Positions 36,149 through 45,614 are shown, numbered from the stretch's first letter. The stretch is 64,000 nt of DNA from Paraburkholderia largidicola (GCF_013426895.1 NZ_AP023175.1:2480001-2544000), one strand, 5' to 3'. Made by a program: numbers and translations. Notes: a model not told the origin generated them from the sequence alone.

Positions 36149-36497
36149 GGCAGATGTATAAGCGAAGATGAATCCTCATGGTAACAAACTTTAATTATCA
36201 CTAATTCAGCATTGACCCTAGCATGGATTCTGTAATGGACGATTCGCAGCAGAAACATCGGGTTAACGCTTAAAAACAAGGCTCCGATGCGACAGGAACA
36301 AGAGCCGGTCACAAGTACTTTTAACAGGCGAATAAAAGCAGACGGTAAATCGGCTTAAAGGTTTTTATAAAAGAAGTAGTGGAATTGGCATTGCGCAATA
36401 CCCCGAAGCAGCCCGTTTGGGGACACAACTATAAGGTGGCATGCATACAGACCGGCGTTTTGGCCGGCTGCCCTAAATAGATAGCGGAGACAGGCAC
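36149..36497. other. LysR/oxlT divergent promoter region
   Basis: 349 bp, notably AT-rich, with the LysR-type motif at 36186-36204 near the LysR gene and a long leader before oxlT. No terminator, RNA family or coding frame was recognised. The GntR operator motif is absent here, so the second OFA carrier seems to belong to a different regulon. Confidence 0.5.
36186..36204. promoter_or_regulatory. Candidate LysR-binding element
   Basis: AAACTTTAATTAT followed by CACTAA; it contains TTA-N8-TAA, and its first 13 bases recur upstream of the 85-aa gene. It lies 38 bp upstream of the LysR ATG, a usual place for autoregulation. Confidence 0.45.
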
Positions 36498-37838
36498 ATG
36501 AACAGCATTTCTCAGCAAGCTCCCGTTGCGTTCTGGCGCAACCGGTGGTGGCAACTAGCATTTGGCATCCTGTGTATGGCGCTCGTCGCCAACCTTCAGT
36601 ACGCGTGGACGCTGTTCGTCACACCGATGAGCACAAAGCATCATTGGGGGCAGGCCGAAGTTCAGCTCGCGTTCTCGATTTTCATTTTGACCGAGACCTG
36701 GCTGGTGCCGGTGGAAGGGTGGCTCGTCGACCGTTTCGGTCCGCGTCCCGTCGTCGCGGGTGGCGCGATCTGCGCGGGCCTTGCGTGGGTGATGAATTCC
36801 TATGCGACGACGCTGCCTGAGCTGTACGCCGCGTCCGTGATCGCCGGTATCGGCGCGGGCGGCGTGTACGGCACGTGCGTCGGCAATGCATTGAAGTGGT
36901 TCCCGGACAAGCGCGGTCTCGCCGCGGGTCTGACGGCAGCGGGCTTCGGCGCAGGCGCGGCCGTCACGGTGATTCCGATTGCGAACATGATCACGCGCAC
37001 GGGTTACGAGCACACGTTCCTGTTCTTCGGCATCCTGCAGGGCGTCTGCATTTTCGTGCTCGCGCTGTTGCTGAGAAAACCCGACGGCGCAAAGGCACCG
37101 CCCGCCAAGCGCAAGTTCGCTGTCACGAAGCAGGACTACACGCCAGGTCAGATGATCAAGTCGCCTGTGTTCTGGGTGATCTATGCATCGTTCGTGGCAG
37201 TGGCCGCAGGTGGCCTGATGGCGACGGCGCAGCTCGGTCCGATCGCGAAAGACTGGGGCCTCGCAAAACTGCCGATGACGCTGTTCGGCGCGACGCTCCC
37301 GCTGCTGACGATGACGCTCTCCATCGACAACGTCTGCAACGGCTTCACGCGTCCGCTGTGCGGCTTCATCTCCGACAAGTTCGGCCGCGAGAACACGATG
37401 TTCGCGATCTTTATCGGCGAAGGTCTCGCGCTGCTCGGGCTGATGGAGTATGGCCAGAACCCGTATGCGTTCATGACGTTCGCGGCGCTGATCTTCCTGT
37501 TCTGGGGCGAAATCTTCTCGATCTTCCCGGCCATCTGCGCGGATACGTTCGGCAGCAAGTACGCAGCGGCGAATGCGGGCACGCTGTACACGGCGAAGGG
37601 CACGGCATCGCTGATCGTGCCGATCGCGTCCGTGCTCGCGGCGACGGGCGGCTGGAACCTGGTGTTCATCGTATCGGCCGTCATCACGATTGCGGCGGGC
37701 GTGTCGGCGAAGTTCGTGCTGGCACCGATGCGCGCACGCTGGATTGCCACATCGAACGAGGCATCGCACGAACTCGAGCCGGAACTGGCGGCAAGCGGAC
37801 CGGGCCTGCGTCACTGGCCGGAACAGACGGGCGAATAA
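36498..37838 (+). CDS. oxlT: OxlT-like oxalate/formate antiporter (OFA MFS)
   Basis: 446-aa 12-helix carrier. The closeness to OxlT shows in NRWWQLAFGILCMALVANLQYAWTLFVTPM, the VPVEGWLVDRFGPRPVVAGG loop, GVYGTCVGNALKWFPDKRGLAAGLTAAGFGAGAA, and GFISDKFGRENTMF. OxlT exchanges oxalate for formate, which in combination with Frc consumes a proton and generates ion gradients. A basic residue in helix 11 is required for oxalate in the known protein; here K in LYTAKGTASLIVPIAS falls in that position. ATG at 36498 has CGGAGA upstream. The symbol is by homology. Confidence 0.92.
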   Translation: MNSISQQAPVAFWRNRWWQLAFGILCMALVANLQYAWTLFVTPMSTKHHWGQAEVQLAFSIFILTETWLVPVEGWLVDRFGPRPVVAGGAICAGLAWVMNSYATTLPELYAASVIAGIGAGGVYGTCVGNALKWFPDKRGLAAGLTAAGFGAGAAVTVIPIANMITRTGYEHTFLFFGILQGVCIFVLALLLRKPDGAKAPPAKRKFAVTKQDYTPGQMIKSPVFWVIYASFVAVAAGGLMATAQLGPIAKDWGLAKLPMTLFGATLPLLTMTLSIDNVCNGFTRPLCGFISDKFGRENTMFAIFIGEGLALLGLMEYGQNPYAFMTFAALIFLFWGEIFSIFPAICADTFGSKYAAANAGTLYTAKGTASLIVPIASVLAATGGWNLVFIVSAVITIAAGVSAKFVLAPMRARWIATSNEASHELEPELAASGPGLRHWPEQTGE

Positions 37839-37871
37839 ACCCGTTTCACTTCAACATGGCGACCTGAACAC

Positions 37872-38894
37872 ATGAACGTATCGTTGCAGCAATTGAAGGT
37901 GTTCGTCGCCGTCGCGCGTCAGCGGAGCTTCACCCGTGCGGCGCGCGAGTTCGATCTGACGCAGTCGGCCGTGAGCCGGTGCGTGCGCGAACTCGAAGAG
38001 GCGATTGCGTTGCGTCTCTTCGACCGCACGACGCGTCAGGTCGAACTGACGACAGCGGGCTCGCGGCTCGAACGGCGCATCGGGCGCCTGATCGAAGAAA
38101 TCGAGCTGACCCTGCGCGAAGAGCGCGCCGCGCACGAAGAGCACACCGGCCTCGTAGTGGTGGCGTGCGATCCCGTGACCTCGTCGGGCTGGTTGCCCGA
38201 GCGGCTCGCGCGCAGCGCCGCGACGTTCCCCGACCTGATCGTCACCGCGAAAGAACAGCCTCAACATGCCGTGCTCGCCGCCATCGAGCAGGGCGAAGTC
38301 GACTTCGGCGTACTGTGCGACGCGCATGTCGCGGGCGCCGATGCCTTTCACACGCAACCGCTCGTCTCGACGCCGCTGTGCGCGGTGCTGCCGCAGGCGC
38401 ATCCGCTCGCCTCGGGAGCCGCGCTGCACTGGGAAGCGCTGCGCAGTACCCGGACCGTCACGCAACTCGTCACGCTGAATGCGGAAGCGGGCACGCGCAA
38501 TGTGACCGAGCGGGCATTGAACATGCATCGTATCGACGCGGCACGCGCCAACGAATGCGGGCATCTCGCCGCGGCGTTGCGCATGATCGAACTCGGTCTC
38601 GGCATTGGCGTGCTGCCTGTCGACACGCATTCCGCCGCGCTGCCGGCTTCGCTCGTCGCGGTTCCGCTCGTGCCTGAAGTGTCCGTGACGACGATGCTGG
38701 TGCGCCGCCGCAACCGCTCGTTGCGACCGAATGCCGAAGCCGTCTGGGCGCTGTTTGCCGGCAAGGAATTGCCCGACCGTGCTGGTGCGTCCGCGACGCC
38801 TGGCACGGCATCTGCCAATCCAACCATAAAAGGAGCCACACTCGAACCGATGCCGTGCGTACCCGATGAAGAGGCGTTAATGCGAGCCTCATAA
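37872..38894 (+). CDS. LysR-type transcriptional regulator
   Basis: 340-aa LysR regulator: HTH in LKVFVAVARQRSFTRAAREFDLTQSAVSRCVRELEEAIALRLFDRTTRQVELT in outline (residues ~7-60), then the effector domain. The C-terminal ~45 residues (after ALFAGKELPD) are Ala/Thr/Pro-rich and look like a non-conserved extension. It follows oxlT by 33 bp on the same strand, so may be co-transcribed, and precedes an aldehyde dehydrogenase by 69 bp, its more likely target. Confidence 0.9.
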   Translation: MNVSLQQLKVFVAVARQRSFTRAAREFDLTQSAVSRCVRELEEAIALRLFDRTTRQVELTTAGSRLERRIGRLIEEIELTLREERAAHEEHTGLVVVACDPVTSSGWLPERLARSAATFPDLIVTAKEQPQHAVLAAIEQGEVDFGVLCDAHVAGADAFHTQPLVSTPLCAVLPQAHPLASGAALHWEALRSTRTVTQLVTLNAEAGTRNVTERALNMHRIDAARANECGHLAAALRMIELGLGIGVLPVDTHSAALPASLVAVPLVPEVSVTTMLVRRRNRSLRPNAEAVWALFAGKELPDRAGASATPGTASANPTIKGATLEPMPCVPDEEALMRAS

Positions 38895-38963
38895 GCGCGA
38901 GGGTGCGGGCGGTTCAGCCAACGGTTCGCGAAGCAGGGATATCGCAATCGCAAGGAGTACGAG

Positions 38964-40415
38964 ATGGACACTGAAACCGACCTCAGACGCTACGATCTTC
39001 TCATCGACGGAAAGCGGCTGCCGCCCGGCACCGGCGAATACACCGTCAACATCAACCCCGCGACGGAAGAGCCGATAGCGCTCGTCGCGCAAGGCAGCGC
39101 GCAGGATGTCGATACGGCCGTCAAGGCCGCGCGCGCCGCGCTCAAAGTGTGGAATGGCATGCGCGCCGCCGAGCGCGGTCGCATCCTGATGCGCTTTTCC
39201 GAACTGCTGCGTGAACGCCAGGACGAAATCGTCGCGCTGGAAAGCCTCGACGCGGGCAAGCCGCTAGCCGCCGTCAAGCGCCAGGACGTGCCCGCCGCCA
39301 TCGATACGCTCGCTTACTACGCCGGCTGGTGCGACAAGATCAACGGCCAGGTCGTGCCGGTGCGCCCGGATGCGCTGACCTACACGGTGCGCGAGCCCGT
39401 CGGCGTGGTCGGCGCGATCGTGCCGTGGAATTTCCCGCTGATGATCGGCATGTGGAAGATCGCGCCCGCGCTCGCATGCGGCTGCACGCTGGTCGTGAAG
39501 CCCGCGGAGATCACGCCGATGTCCGCGCTGCGCATCGGCGAACTCGCGCTGGAGGCGGGCGTGCCGCCCGGCGTGCTGAATATCGTGACGGGCAAGGGGC
39601 GCGTGGTGGGCGATGCGATCGTTGCGCATCCGGGTATCGACAAGGTGACGTTTACCGGGTCGCCGTCGGTCGGGCGCGGCATTTTGCAAGGCGCGGCGAG
39701 TAACTTCAAGCGCGTGACGCTGGAACTCGGCGGCAAATCGGCGAACGTGATTTTCGCCGATGCGAATATCGACAACGCGGTCCGCGCGGCTGCCTCGGGC
39801 ATTTTCTTCAATACGGGCCAGGTGTGTTCGGCGGGCTCGCGCATTCTGGCGCATCGGGATGTCTACGACGAAGTGGTCGAACGGCTTGCGGCGCGCGCGA
39901 AAGCACTCAAGGTCGGCGATCCGTCCGAGCGGGAAACGACCATGGGGCCGCTCGTGTCGGCCGCGCAGATGAAGACGGTGCTCGATTACGTGGACATCGG
40001 TCGCAACGAAGGTGCGTCACTTGTGACGGGCGGCGCGCGTATTGGGCAAAAGGGCTTCTTCGTCGAGCCGACGGTGTTCGCGAACGTCGAGCACGAAATG
40101 CGCATTTCGCAGGAGGAAATCTTCGGGCCGGTGGCGAGCGTCGTGCGCTTCAACGACGAAGAGGACGCTGTGCGGATCGCGAACGGCACCGCGTACAGCC
40201 TCGCGGCGGGCGTGTGGAGCGCGGATATCGGCCGCGTGCATCGCGTCGCGCATGCGCTGAGGGCGGGCACGGTGTGGGTCAACACCTACGGCTATACCGA
40301 CGTGCGCCTGCCGTGGGGCGGCTCGGGCGATTCGGGCTTCGGCCGTGAACACGGCGATGTCGCAATCGAAAACTTCACGGAGCCGAAGTCGATCTGGCTC
40401 GCGCTCGAACATTGA
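38964..40415 (+). CDS. NAD(P)-dependent aldehyde dehydrogenase
   Basis: 483-aa ALDH superfamily enzyme. Motifs: IVPWNFPLMIGMWKIAPAL, FTGSPSVGRGI, LELGGKSANVIF (general-base Glu), catalytic Cys in NTGQVCSAGSRI, and C-terminal LPWGGSGDSGFGREHG. It is of the betaine-aldehyde/phenylacetaldehyde-like group; substrate not deducible. ATG at 38964 follows AAGGAGTACGAG. A strong terminator follows. It differs clearly from the semialdehyde dehydrogenase at 20272, so it is not a recent duplicate. The adjacent oxalate genes make glyoxylate- or glycolaldehyde-type substrates conceivable, without direct evidence. Confidence 0.9.
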   Translation: MDTETDLRRYDLLIDGKRLPPGTGEYTVNINPATEEPIALVAQGSAQDVDTAVKAARAALKVWNGMRAAERGRILMRFSELLRERQDEIVALESLDAGKPLAAVKRQDVPAAIDTLAYYAGWCDKINGQVVPVRPDALTYTVREPVGVVGAIVPWNFPLMIGMWKIAPALACGCTLVVKPAEITPMSALRIGELALEAGVPPGVLNIVTGKGRVVGDAIVAHPGIDKVTFTGSPSVGRGILQGAASNFKRVTLELGGKSANVIFADANIDNAVRAAASGIFFNTGQVCSAGSRILAHRDVYDEVVERLAARAKALKVGDPSERETTMGPLVSAAQMKTVLDYVDIGRNEGASLVTGGARIGQKGFFVEPTVFANVEHEMRISQEEIFGPVASVVRFNDEEDAVRIANGTAYSLAAGVWSADIGRVHRVAHALRAGTVWVNTYGYTDVRLPWGGSGDSGFGREHGDVAIENFTEPKSIWLALEH

Positions 40416-40430
40416 TCGCGACGCAGCAAT

Positions 40431-40470
40431 AAAAAACGGATCGGACGTTGTGCGTCCGATCCGTTTTTTT
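40431..40470. terminator. Bidirectional rho-independent terminator
   Basis: Perfect 17-bp stem AAAAAACGGATCGGACG, loop TTGTG, complement ending in seven T. It is placed between the aldehyde dehydrogenase and the convergent LysE gene. Confidence 0.94.
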
Positions 40471-40489
40471 CAAGCGCCGCGGCGAAGGT

Positions 40490-41113
40490 TCAGCTCGAGC
40501 GCCGCACCAGCAGAAAGCTCACGCCGATCGCGCCGAGAAACGCGCCGCAGCAGCGGTTGAACCAGCGGCGCACGGTGGCGCGCGTCAGCCATTTGCCGAG
40601 ATGCATGCCCGCCCACGAATACAGCGCGATCGCGAACCATTCGAGCACGAGGAAACTCGCGCCGAGCACGGCGAACTGCGGCAGCATCGGCTTCGAAATA
40701 TCGACGAATTGCGGCAGGAACGCGGTGAACACGAGAATCGCCTTCGGATTGCCCGCCGCGACAAAGCATTCCTGACGCGCGATGCGCCACAGCGATGCGT
40801 CGTCCTGCTTCAGCGCATCCATCGGCCCGGCGTCGCTGCGCCACAACTGGATGGCGAGCCAGATCAGATAGGCGGCGCCCACCAGCTTGATCGCGAGAAA
40901 GAACAATTCGGATGCGTGCAGCACGACGGCAAGGCCCGTTGCAGCGAGCACCAGCATCGCGGCAAAGGCGACCAGCCGTCCGCTTCCGGCGACGAACGCC
41001 GTCATGAAGCCGTGCCGTGCGGCGACGTTGATCGACAGCAGATTGTTGGGCCCGGGCGCCATGTTGATAGCGAAGCACGCGGGAAGGAAAAACAGCCAGG
41101 CGGTGAGAGACAT
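40490..41113 (-). CDS. LysE/RhtB-family amino-acid exporter
   Basis: 207-aa inner-membrane protein with about six helices. The family signature is AINMAPGPNNLLSINVAARHGFMTAFVAGSGRL near the N-terminus, followed by KLVGAAYLIWLAIQLWRS and the GNPKAILVFTAFLPQFVD region. It exports an amino acid such as threonine/homoserine or leucine; the substrate is not known here. It shares the terminator with the convergent dehydrogenase. ATG at 41113. Confidence 0.92.
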   Translation of the reverse strand: MSLTAWLFFLPACFAINMAPGPNNLLSINVAARHGFMTAFVAGSGRLVAFAAMLVLAATGLAVVLHASELFFLAIKLVGAAYLIWLAIQLWRSDAGPMDALKQDDASLWRIARQECFVAAGNPKAILVFTAFLPQFVDISKPMLPQFAVLGASFLVLEWFAIALYSWAGMHLGKWLTRATVRRWFNRCCGAFLGAIGVSFLLVRRSS

Positions 41114-41285
41114 GACAGCTCGCTCGGACGGAGCCGCCGTGCGGCGTGTGTTCGCATGGCGCGCGCGGCGGAAAATTCAGATGGGGAATATGTGATTGTA
41201 GCGAAATGCCGGCTGCGGTCACGCCGCAGCGGAAGAGAATGTGCGCCGCAACCCGCCGGCGCCAGCGCGGGGGGAGACGCGCGTG

Positions 41286-41843
41286 TTACTGGACAGGCTG
41301 CAGCGCCTGATGGAACGACGGATCTCTGACGATCGTATCGACGCTGAGTTTGACCACGTCATCGAGTGCGAATGCGGGATTCGTGAACTTCTGCCGGAAC
41401 AGATGGACCGTATTGCTCTTCACGTAGACCGTCTGGTTCGTCGACGCATTGGTGACGAAGTAGCAGATCGTCATCATCCACGTAGCTCGCTGCCGTGCAT
41501 CGTCCACCGACAACACCTCGATGCGGCCGCTCAGCGTCAGCTTGTCGTGCGTCGTGACTGCGATGCCCGACTTGCGCCATGCGGACACGACGGCGTCGCG
41601 CACCGCGGACTCGACACCTTTCTTCAACAGAATCGACGTCGTCGCCGTGTTGGCGATGCGATCGAAGCTAACGTGGCCATCGCGCGCGGGCATGTACGCG
41701 AAGTCGCGAGCGGGGGCGATGAAGAGCGCATTGTCCGCGGGCGTCGAGGACGATGCGGCCGAGCGGGGCACGAAGAGGGAGCACGCGGAGCTGAGGAGCG
41801 CGAAGCAGGCGATGCTGGATCGTTTGAGCAGAAGGGGGTTCAC
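41286..41843 (-). CDS. Predicted lipoprotein, unknown function
   Basis: 185-aa exported protein. The N-terminus (MNPLLLKRSSIACFALLSSAC) has basic residues, a hydrophobic core and a lipobox-like LSSAC with C21; position -3 is Ser, so the box is not perfect. The mature domain is alpha/beta (TTSILLKKGVESAVRDAVVSAWRKSGIAV, TLSGRIEVLSVDD, TWMMTICYFV). This resembles the small outer-membrane lipoproteins with a domain that binds or scaffolds envelope components, but I cannot name a family. First codon is GTG, with weak ribosome site. Monocistronic. Confidence 0.75.
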   Translation of the reverse strand: MNPLLLKRSSIACFALLSSACSLFVPRSAASSSTPADNALFIAPARDFAYMPARDGHVSFDRIANTATTSILLKKGVESAVRDAVVSAWRKSGIAVTTHDKLTLSGRIEVLSVDDARQRATWMMTICYFVTNASTNQTVYVKSNTVHLFRQKFTNPAFALDDVVKLSVDTIVRDPSFHQALQPVQ

Positions 41844-42152
41844 GGCAATGGCGCAGCAGGCGTGACGCTGCGGGATGAAAGTCGAAAGGCGAAAGTGTGT
41901 CGCGCGGACCTGCGCGCGAATATGAGACGCGTCCTAAAAATGCGACGGCTGCGTGGGATCGGAATCCAGACGGAAGGCTGTTTTCAGGCGATGCGAGGCA
42001 TTCGCGGCGAGCCCGTTGTTCGGCGTCAATGTGCCAGTTCCGTATCTCAATCCAGTGAGCGCCTTATCGCATTAGGAGTCTTCTTACAGTTATTTTTCGG
42101 ATAGTCCGCGATACTCATCGACCCCCATTTTCATCCCAACAAAGAGGCCTCG
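41844..42152. other. Intergenic region before the glycosyltransferase pair
   Basis: 309 bp between divergent genes. The stretch around 42050-42110 is AT-richer and probably contains the promoter for 42153; AGAGG is its ribosome site. No repeat, terminator or RNA was seen. Confidence 0.4.
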
Positions 42153-42941
42153 ATGCTCGACCCGTCCGCGCTCCAATCGATGAAGCCGGTTTTCATGACG
42201 CCATGCTACGGCGGCAACGTCATGGCGAACTTTGCAAATAGCCTGCTCGCCCTCAATAACGCCATGTGGCAGACGGGCATGCGGGGCTCGGTGCGAATCC
42301 GGTCAGGCGAGAGCCTGATTACCCGCGCGCGCAATGAGGCCGTCGCGGAATTTCTGCTCGATCCGGGCTATACACATCTGTTCTGGATCGACGCGGACAT
42401 TGGTTTTTCCGTCGATCAGGTGTTCCGTCTGCTGCTTGCGGATCGCGATGTCGTCGCGGGCGTCTATCCGCTCAAGCGCTTCGACTGGCCCGGCGTGCTG
42501 CCGGGCGGACTCACGCAGGAAACCTTTGCTGCACGCTACCTGCGCTATCCCGTGAATGCGCACGACGGTGTGTCTCCGGCGATCGACGGCGACGGCTTTC
42601 TCGAAGTCAGCGAAGCGCCGACGGGCTTCATGTGCATCAGGCGCAGCGCGATCGAAACGATGGTCGCCCGGCTGCCCGAATTGAAGTACGTGCCCGACGG
42701 TCCGCAGGATTCGCCGCTCTACGATCTCTGCTACCGCTTCTTCGACGTGATGGTCGAGCCTTCCACGGGCCGTTATCTGTCGGAGGACTATGCGTTCTGC
42801 CGTCGCTGGCGCGATATCGGTGGGCAGGTATTCGTCGATACGCAATCGAAGCTATCGCATCAGGGCCTCTACACGTGGCACGGCGATTTCGGCGCATCGC
42901 TTGCGGCCAGTCCGCTGACGGCGATCGGCGGCGAGTGCTGA
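42153..42941 (+). CDS. Glycosyltransferase, GT-A-like (DxD motif)
   Basis: 262-aa cytoplasmic protein with a GT2-like nucleotide-sugar fold. The likely metal/nucleotide motif is HLFWIDADIGFS, with the variable loop RARNEAVAEFLLDPGYTHLFW before it and DVVAGVYPLKR after it. It has LSEDYAFCRRWRDIGGQVFVDT, the usual acceptor-site ED motif, near the C-terminus. It starts a two-gene unit with the GT4-type gene 19 bp downstream. No membrane anchor. The acceptor is unknown; perhaps a surface glycan or a glycoprotein. Confidence 0.82.
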   Translation: MLDPSALQSMKPVFMTPCYGGNVMANFANSLLALNNAMWQTGMRGSVRIRSGESLITRARNEAVAEFLLDPGYTHLFWIDADIGFSVDQVFRLLLADRDVVAGVYPLKRFDWPGVLPGGLTQETFAARYLRYPVNAHDGVSPAIDGDGFLEVSEAPTGFMCIRRSAIETMVARLPELKYVPDGPQDSPLYDLCYRFFDVMVEPSTGRYLSEDYAFCRRWRDIGGQVFVDTQSKLSHQGLYTWHGDFGASLAASPLTAIGGEC

Positions 42942-42960
42942 CGCGCAACGGGTTCGACGC

Positions 42961-43896
42961 ATGAAAATGGAAACCAACGAACTGAGCGTGCGCGCACGGG
43001 GCGGCACGGAATTGATGCTACAAGCGCTTCACGCGCGACTCGATCCGGAACTGACGCGACAGTTTCAGATCATTCCTTCCCGCGTGCGCGGACTCGACCC
43101 GGACCGTAAGCGCATTCTCTGGCTGCACGACAAACCAAGCCGCGAAGAATCCAGCTTCCTGGAGCAGCCTGAAAATCGTGCGGCGTTTGCGGGCATCGTG
43201 TGCGTGTCGCACTATCAAGCGGCGCTGTATCAGATGATTCCTGGCGTGCCCTACGCCGAGATGACCGTGTTGCAAAACGCGATTGAGCCATTCGGCGCAT
43301 ATCTTCCGCGACGCAGCGAGCGCATCCGCCTGATCTATCACACGACGCCGGATCGCGGCCTCGAAATTCTCGTGCCCGTCTTCGAATATCTCGCTGCGCG
43401 CCATCCCGACATCGAGCTGGATGTCTTTTCGAGCTTCAGCATCTACGACTGGACGGAGCGCGATGCGCCGTTTCAACCGCTATTCGAGCGATGCCGCGCG
43501 CATCCGCGTATCCGTTATCACGGCGCGCAGCTCAATGCCGTCGTGCGCCAGACGCTGAGTGAATGCGACATCTTCGCGTATCCGAACATCGAGCCGGAGA
43601 CGAGCTGCATCGCCGCCATCGAGGCGATGTCGGCGGGCTGCCTCACCGTCTGCGCGGCGTACGGCGGCTTGCCGGAAACCTGTGCGAATTTCGCGAGGCT
43701 CTATCCGTTCACTGAAAACCGGCAGGTTCACGCGCAGCGCTTCGCCGCCGTGCTCGACGATGCAATCGAAACGGTCCGGTTGCGCAAGGCGGAAGACGAA
43801 TCCTTGCGCACGCAACAGGTCGAATATTTCACGCGCTTCTATGCGTGGGACAGGCGCATCGGCGAATGGGACGCCTATCTGCGCGGTTTGCTTTAA
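42961..43896 (+). CDS. Glycosyltransferase, GT-B (GT4-like)
   Basis: 311-aa GT-B fold enzyme. The C-terminal nucleotide-binding domain shows RLIYHTTPDRGLEIL, FAYPNIEPETSCIAAIEAMSAGCLTVCAAYGGLPET (the E-x7-E motif of retaining GT4 enzymes). The N-terminal domain is short. ATG at 42961 is used; a second ATG (42967) is possible. It acts together with the preceding GT-A protein, as spacing is 19 bp, and is followed by a strong terminator, so this is a self-contained two-enzyme glycan module. Confidence 0.85.
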   Translation: MKMETNELSVRARGGTELMLQALHARLDPELTRQFQIIPSRVRGLDPDRKRILWLHDKPSREESSFLEQPENRAAFAGIVCVSHYQAALYQMIPGVPYAEMTVLQNAIEPFGAYLPRRSERIRLIYHTTPDRGLEILVPVFEYLAARHPDIELDVFSSFSIYDWTERDAPFQPLFERCRAHPRIRYHGAQLNAVVRQTLSECDIFAYPNIEPETSCIAAIEAMSAGCLTVCAAYGGLPETCANFARLYPFTENRQVHAQRFAAVLDDAIETVRLRKAEDESLRTQQVEYFTRFYAWDRRIGEWDAYLRGLL

Positions 43897-43913
43897 CGAG
43901 CGGTCGTAGCCCG

Positions 43914-43949
43914 AAGCCGTCGTCCGTAACGGACGACGGCTTATTTTTT
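43914..43949 (+). terminator. Rho-independent terminator of the glycosyltransferase pair
   Basis: Perfect 13-bp stem AAGCCGTCGTCCG, loop TAA, complement, then TATTTTTT, 18 bp after the stop. The following ~250 bp (to 44198) are AT-rich and probably hold the promoter of the M23 gene; nothing else is seen there. Confidence 0.93.
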
Positions 43950-44198
43950 CTCAGTTTCTTCAACGCAAACACGTCAATCTCGAAACTGTTTTAAGAAAAT
44001 TAAGAATAAGGCGATTCATCCTGCGTCCTGCGCTCCCTACACTTGAAAGTTCACTTGTCGGGCTGCGCGGCGCGATGGAGCGACCAACGGGTCGCGGGAT
44101 CGATCGATCCGTCTTCGCCTCGCCACGCGCCGTAGCCGTGCCTTCCCGGTACAGCCGCTCATGCCCGCCGCCCTTTGATTCCAACGCGAGAACCTGAC

Positions 44199-45614
44199 GT
44201 GAAGCACCTGCGATCATTCCTCGCGCGCAGGCAGGGCATCTCTACGGCAGCGCTCAGTCCGCTGTCCGTCAAACGCAAGACGCTTTCGGGCGTGGCCGCT
44301 TTTTCGGCATTGTGGATCGGCGCTTCCGTCGTGCCTGGCACGTCCACCGCCGTGGCCGCGCCGAAGGCCCACAAGCATGGTTCCTCGCACAAGCAGCGGC
44401 GCCATCACGCACTTGCACATGAGATGACATTGCCGGGCGCGCAACCCGCTACTTCGTTCAACGCGATACGGCCGCCATTGCGCGACGCCGATCGCGCGCT
44501 GGCCGAATCCATTGTCTATTCCGCCGACGATGTATCGTCGGCGCCTGCCGTCGCCCGCGCCTACTCGACGGCTTCGATCAACGTGCGCATGCCGTCGAAC
44601 GAACTCGTGCCCGGCACCGTCTGCGCCACCACGCCGACGATGTGCGTACCCGTTGGGCATGATCGTTCCGGCGATGGCCACGAATGGTCGGGCCGCGTGA
44701 CGCCCGAAGGTGCCTCGGGCGACCCCGCCCCGGTGACGCCATTCGGCGACGTCAGCGGCTTCCATCTGGCTTCCGATGAGCTTCGCTCGAGTTCCGGCCC
44801 GATCGACACGACGCTGCGCGAGTCGCTCGCCCAAGCGGGCGTTCCGGCGACGCTCGTCGCGCAGATCGGCCGGATCTTTGCGGGCCGCGTGGATATCGAC
44901 GCGCCTGCGCTTGCAGGCGACGAGTACCGGATCGTGCTGGACGCAATGGGCGAATCGGGCGCATCGCACATTGCTTCACTGGAAGTCCGTCTGACTGGCC
45001 GGGCGTACGATGCGCTCTGGTTCACCGCACCCGGCGCGTCGCAAGGCGCGTACTACACGCTCGACGGCGACCTGATCGCGAGCGAGCCGTTCGCGATGCC
45101 GCTGGACTACCGGCGCGTGAGTTCGCCGTTCGGCATGCGTATCCATCCCGTGTTTGGCGAGCCGCGCTTTCACACGGGCGTCGATCTGACCGCGCCCGCT
45201 GGCACGCCGATCTACGCGGCAGCCGCGGGCACCGTCGAGATGGCGGTGAGCGGCCGAGGCTACGGCAAGCACATCGTGCTGCGTCACGACAATGGCTACT
45301 CGACCCACTACGCGCATCTGTCGCTGTTCGCTGGCGCGCTGAAGGTCGGCCAGCGTATCGAGCAGGGGCAGGTGATCGGCTATGTCGGCCGCACGGGCAC
45401 GGCGACCGGGCCGCATCTGCACTTCGAAGTGCGCAGGGACGACCATCCCGTCGATCCGATGACGCTGACTGCGCATCAGTTCGTCGCGCCGCTGTCGGGC
45501 GCCGCGCGCGTCGCGTTCAACGAGCGCGCCGAGGCCGCCCGCACGAGCCTGGCTGCGCTGCCGTCGCCGGCTGTGCGCATTGCCTTGACTCTCCAGCCGC
45601 CGCGCTTCTTCTGA
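44199..45614 (+). CDS. M23 (LytM) peptidoglycan endopeptidase
   Basis: 471-aa exported peptidase if started at GTG 44199 (KHLRSFLARRQG follows); a TTG at 44175 would add eight residues. One hydrophobic segment near residues 35-65 (SGVAAFSALWIGASVVPGTSTAVAA) serves as signal or anchor. A central beta-rich domain (FHLASDELRSSSGPIDTTLRESL... type, like the OapA/CsgG-adjacent domain of MepM proteins) precedes the LytM domain. Zinc ligands are intact: H and D in FHTGVDLTAPAG, and HLH in GPHLHFEVR. It cleaves stem-peptide cross-links during wall growth or division. Its regulator is unknown. Confidence 0.9.
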   Translation: MKHLRSFLARRQGISTAALSPLSVKRKTLSGVAAFSALWIGASVVPGTSTAVAAPKAHKHGSSHKQRRHHALAHEMTLPGAQPATSFNAIRPPLRDADRALAESIVYSADDVSSAPAVARAYSTASINVRMPSNELVPGTVCATTPTMCVPVGHDRSGDGHEWSGRVTPEGASGDPAPVTPFGDVSGFHLASDELRSSSGPIDTTLRESLAQAGVPATLVAQIGRIFAGRVDIDAPALAGDEYRIVLDAMGESGASHIASLEVRLTGRAYDALWFTAPGASQGAYYTLDGDLIASEPFAMPLDYRRVSSPFGMRIHPVFGEPRFHTGVDLTAPAGTPIYAAAAGTVEMAVSGRGYGKHIVLRHDNGYSTHYAHLSLFAGALKVGQRIEQGQVIGYVGRTGTATGPHLHFEVRRDDHPVDPMTLTAHQFVAPLSGAARVAFNERAEAARTSLAALPSPAVRIALTLQPPRFF

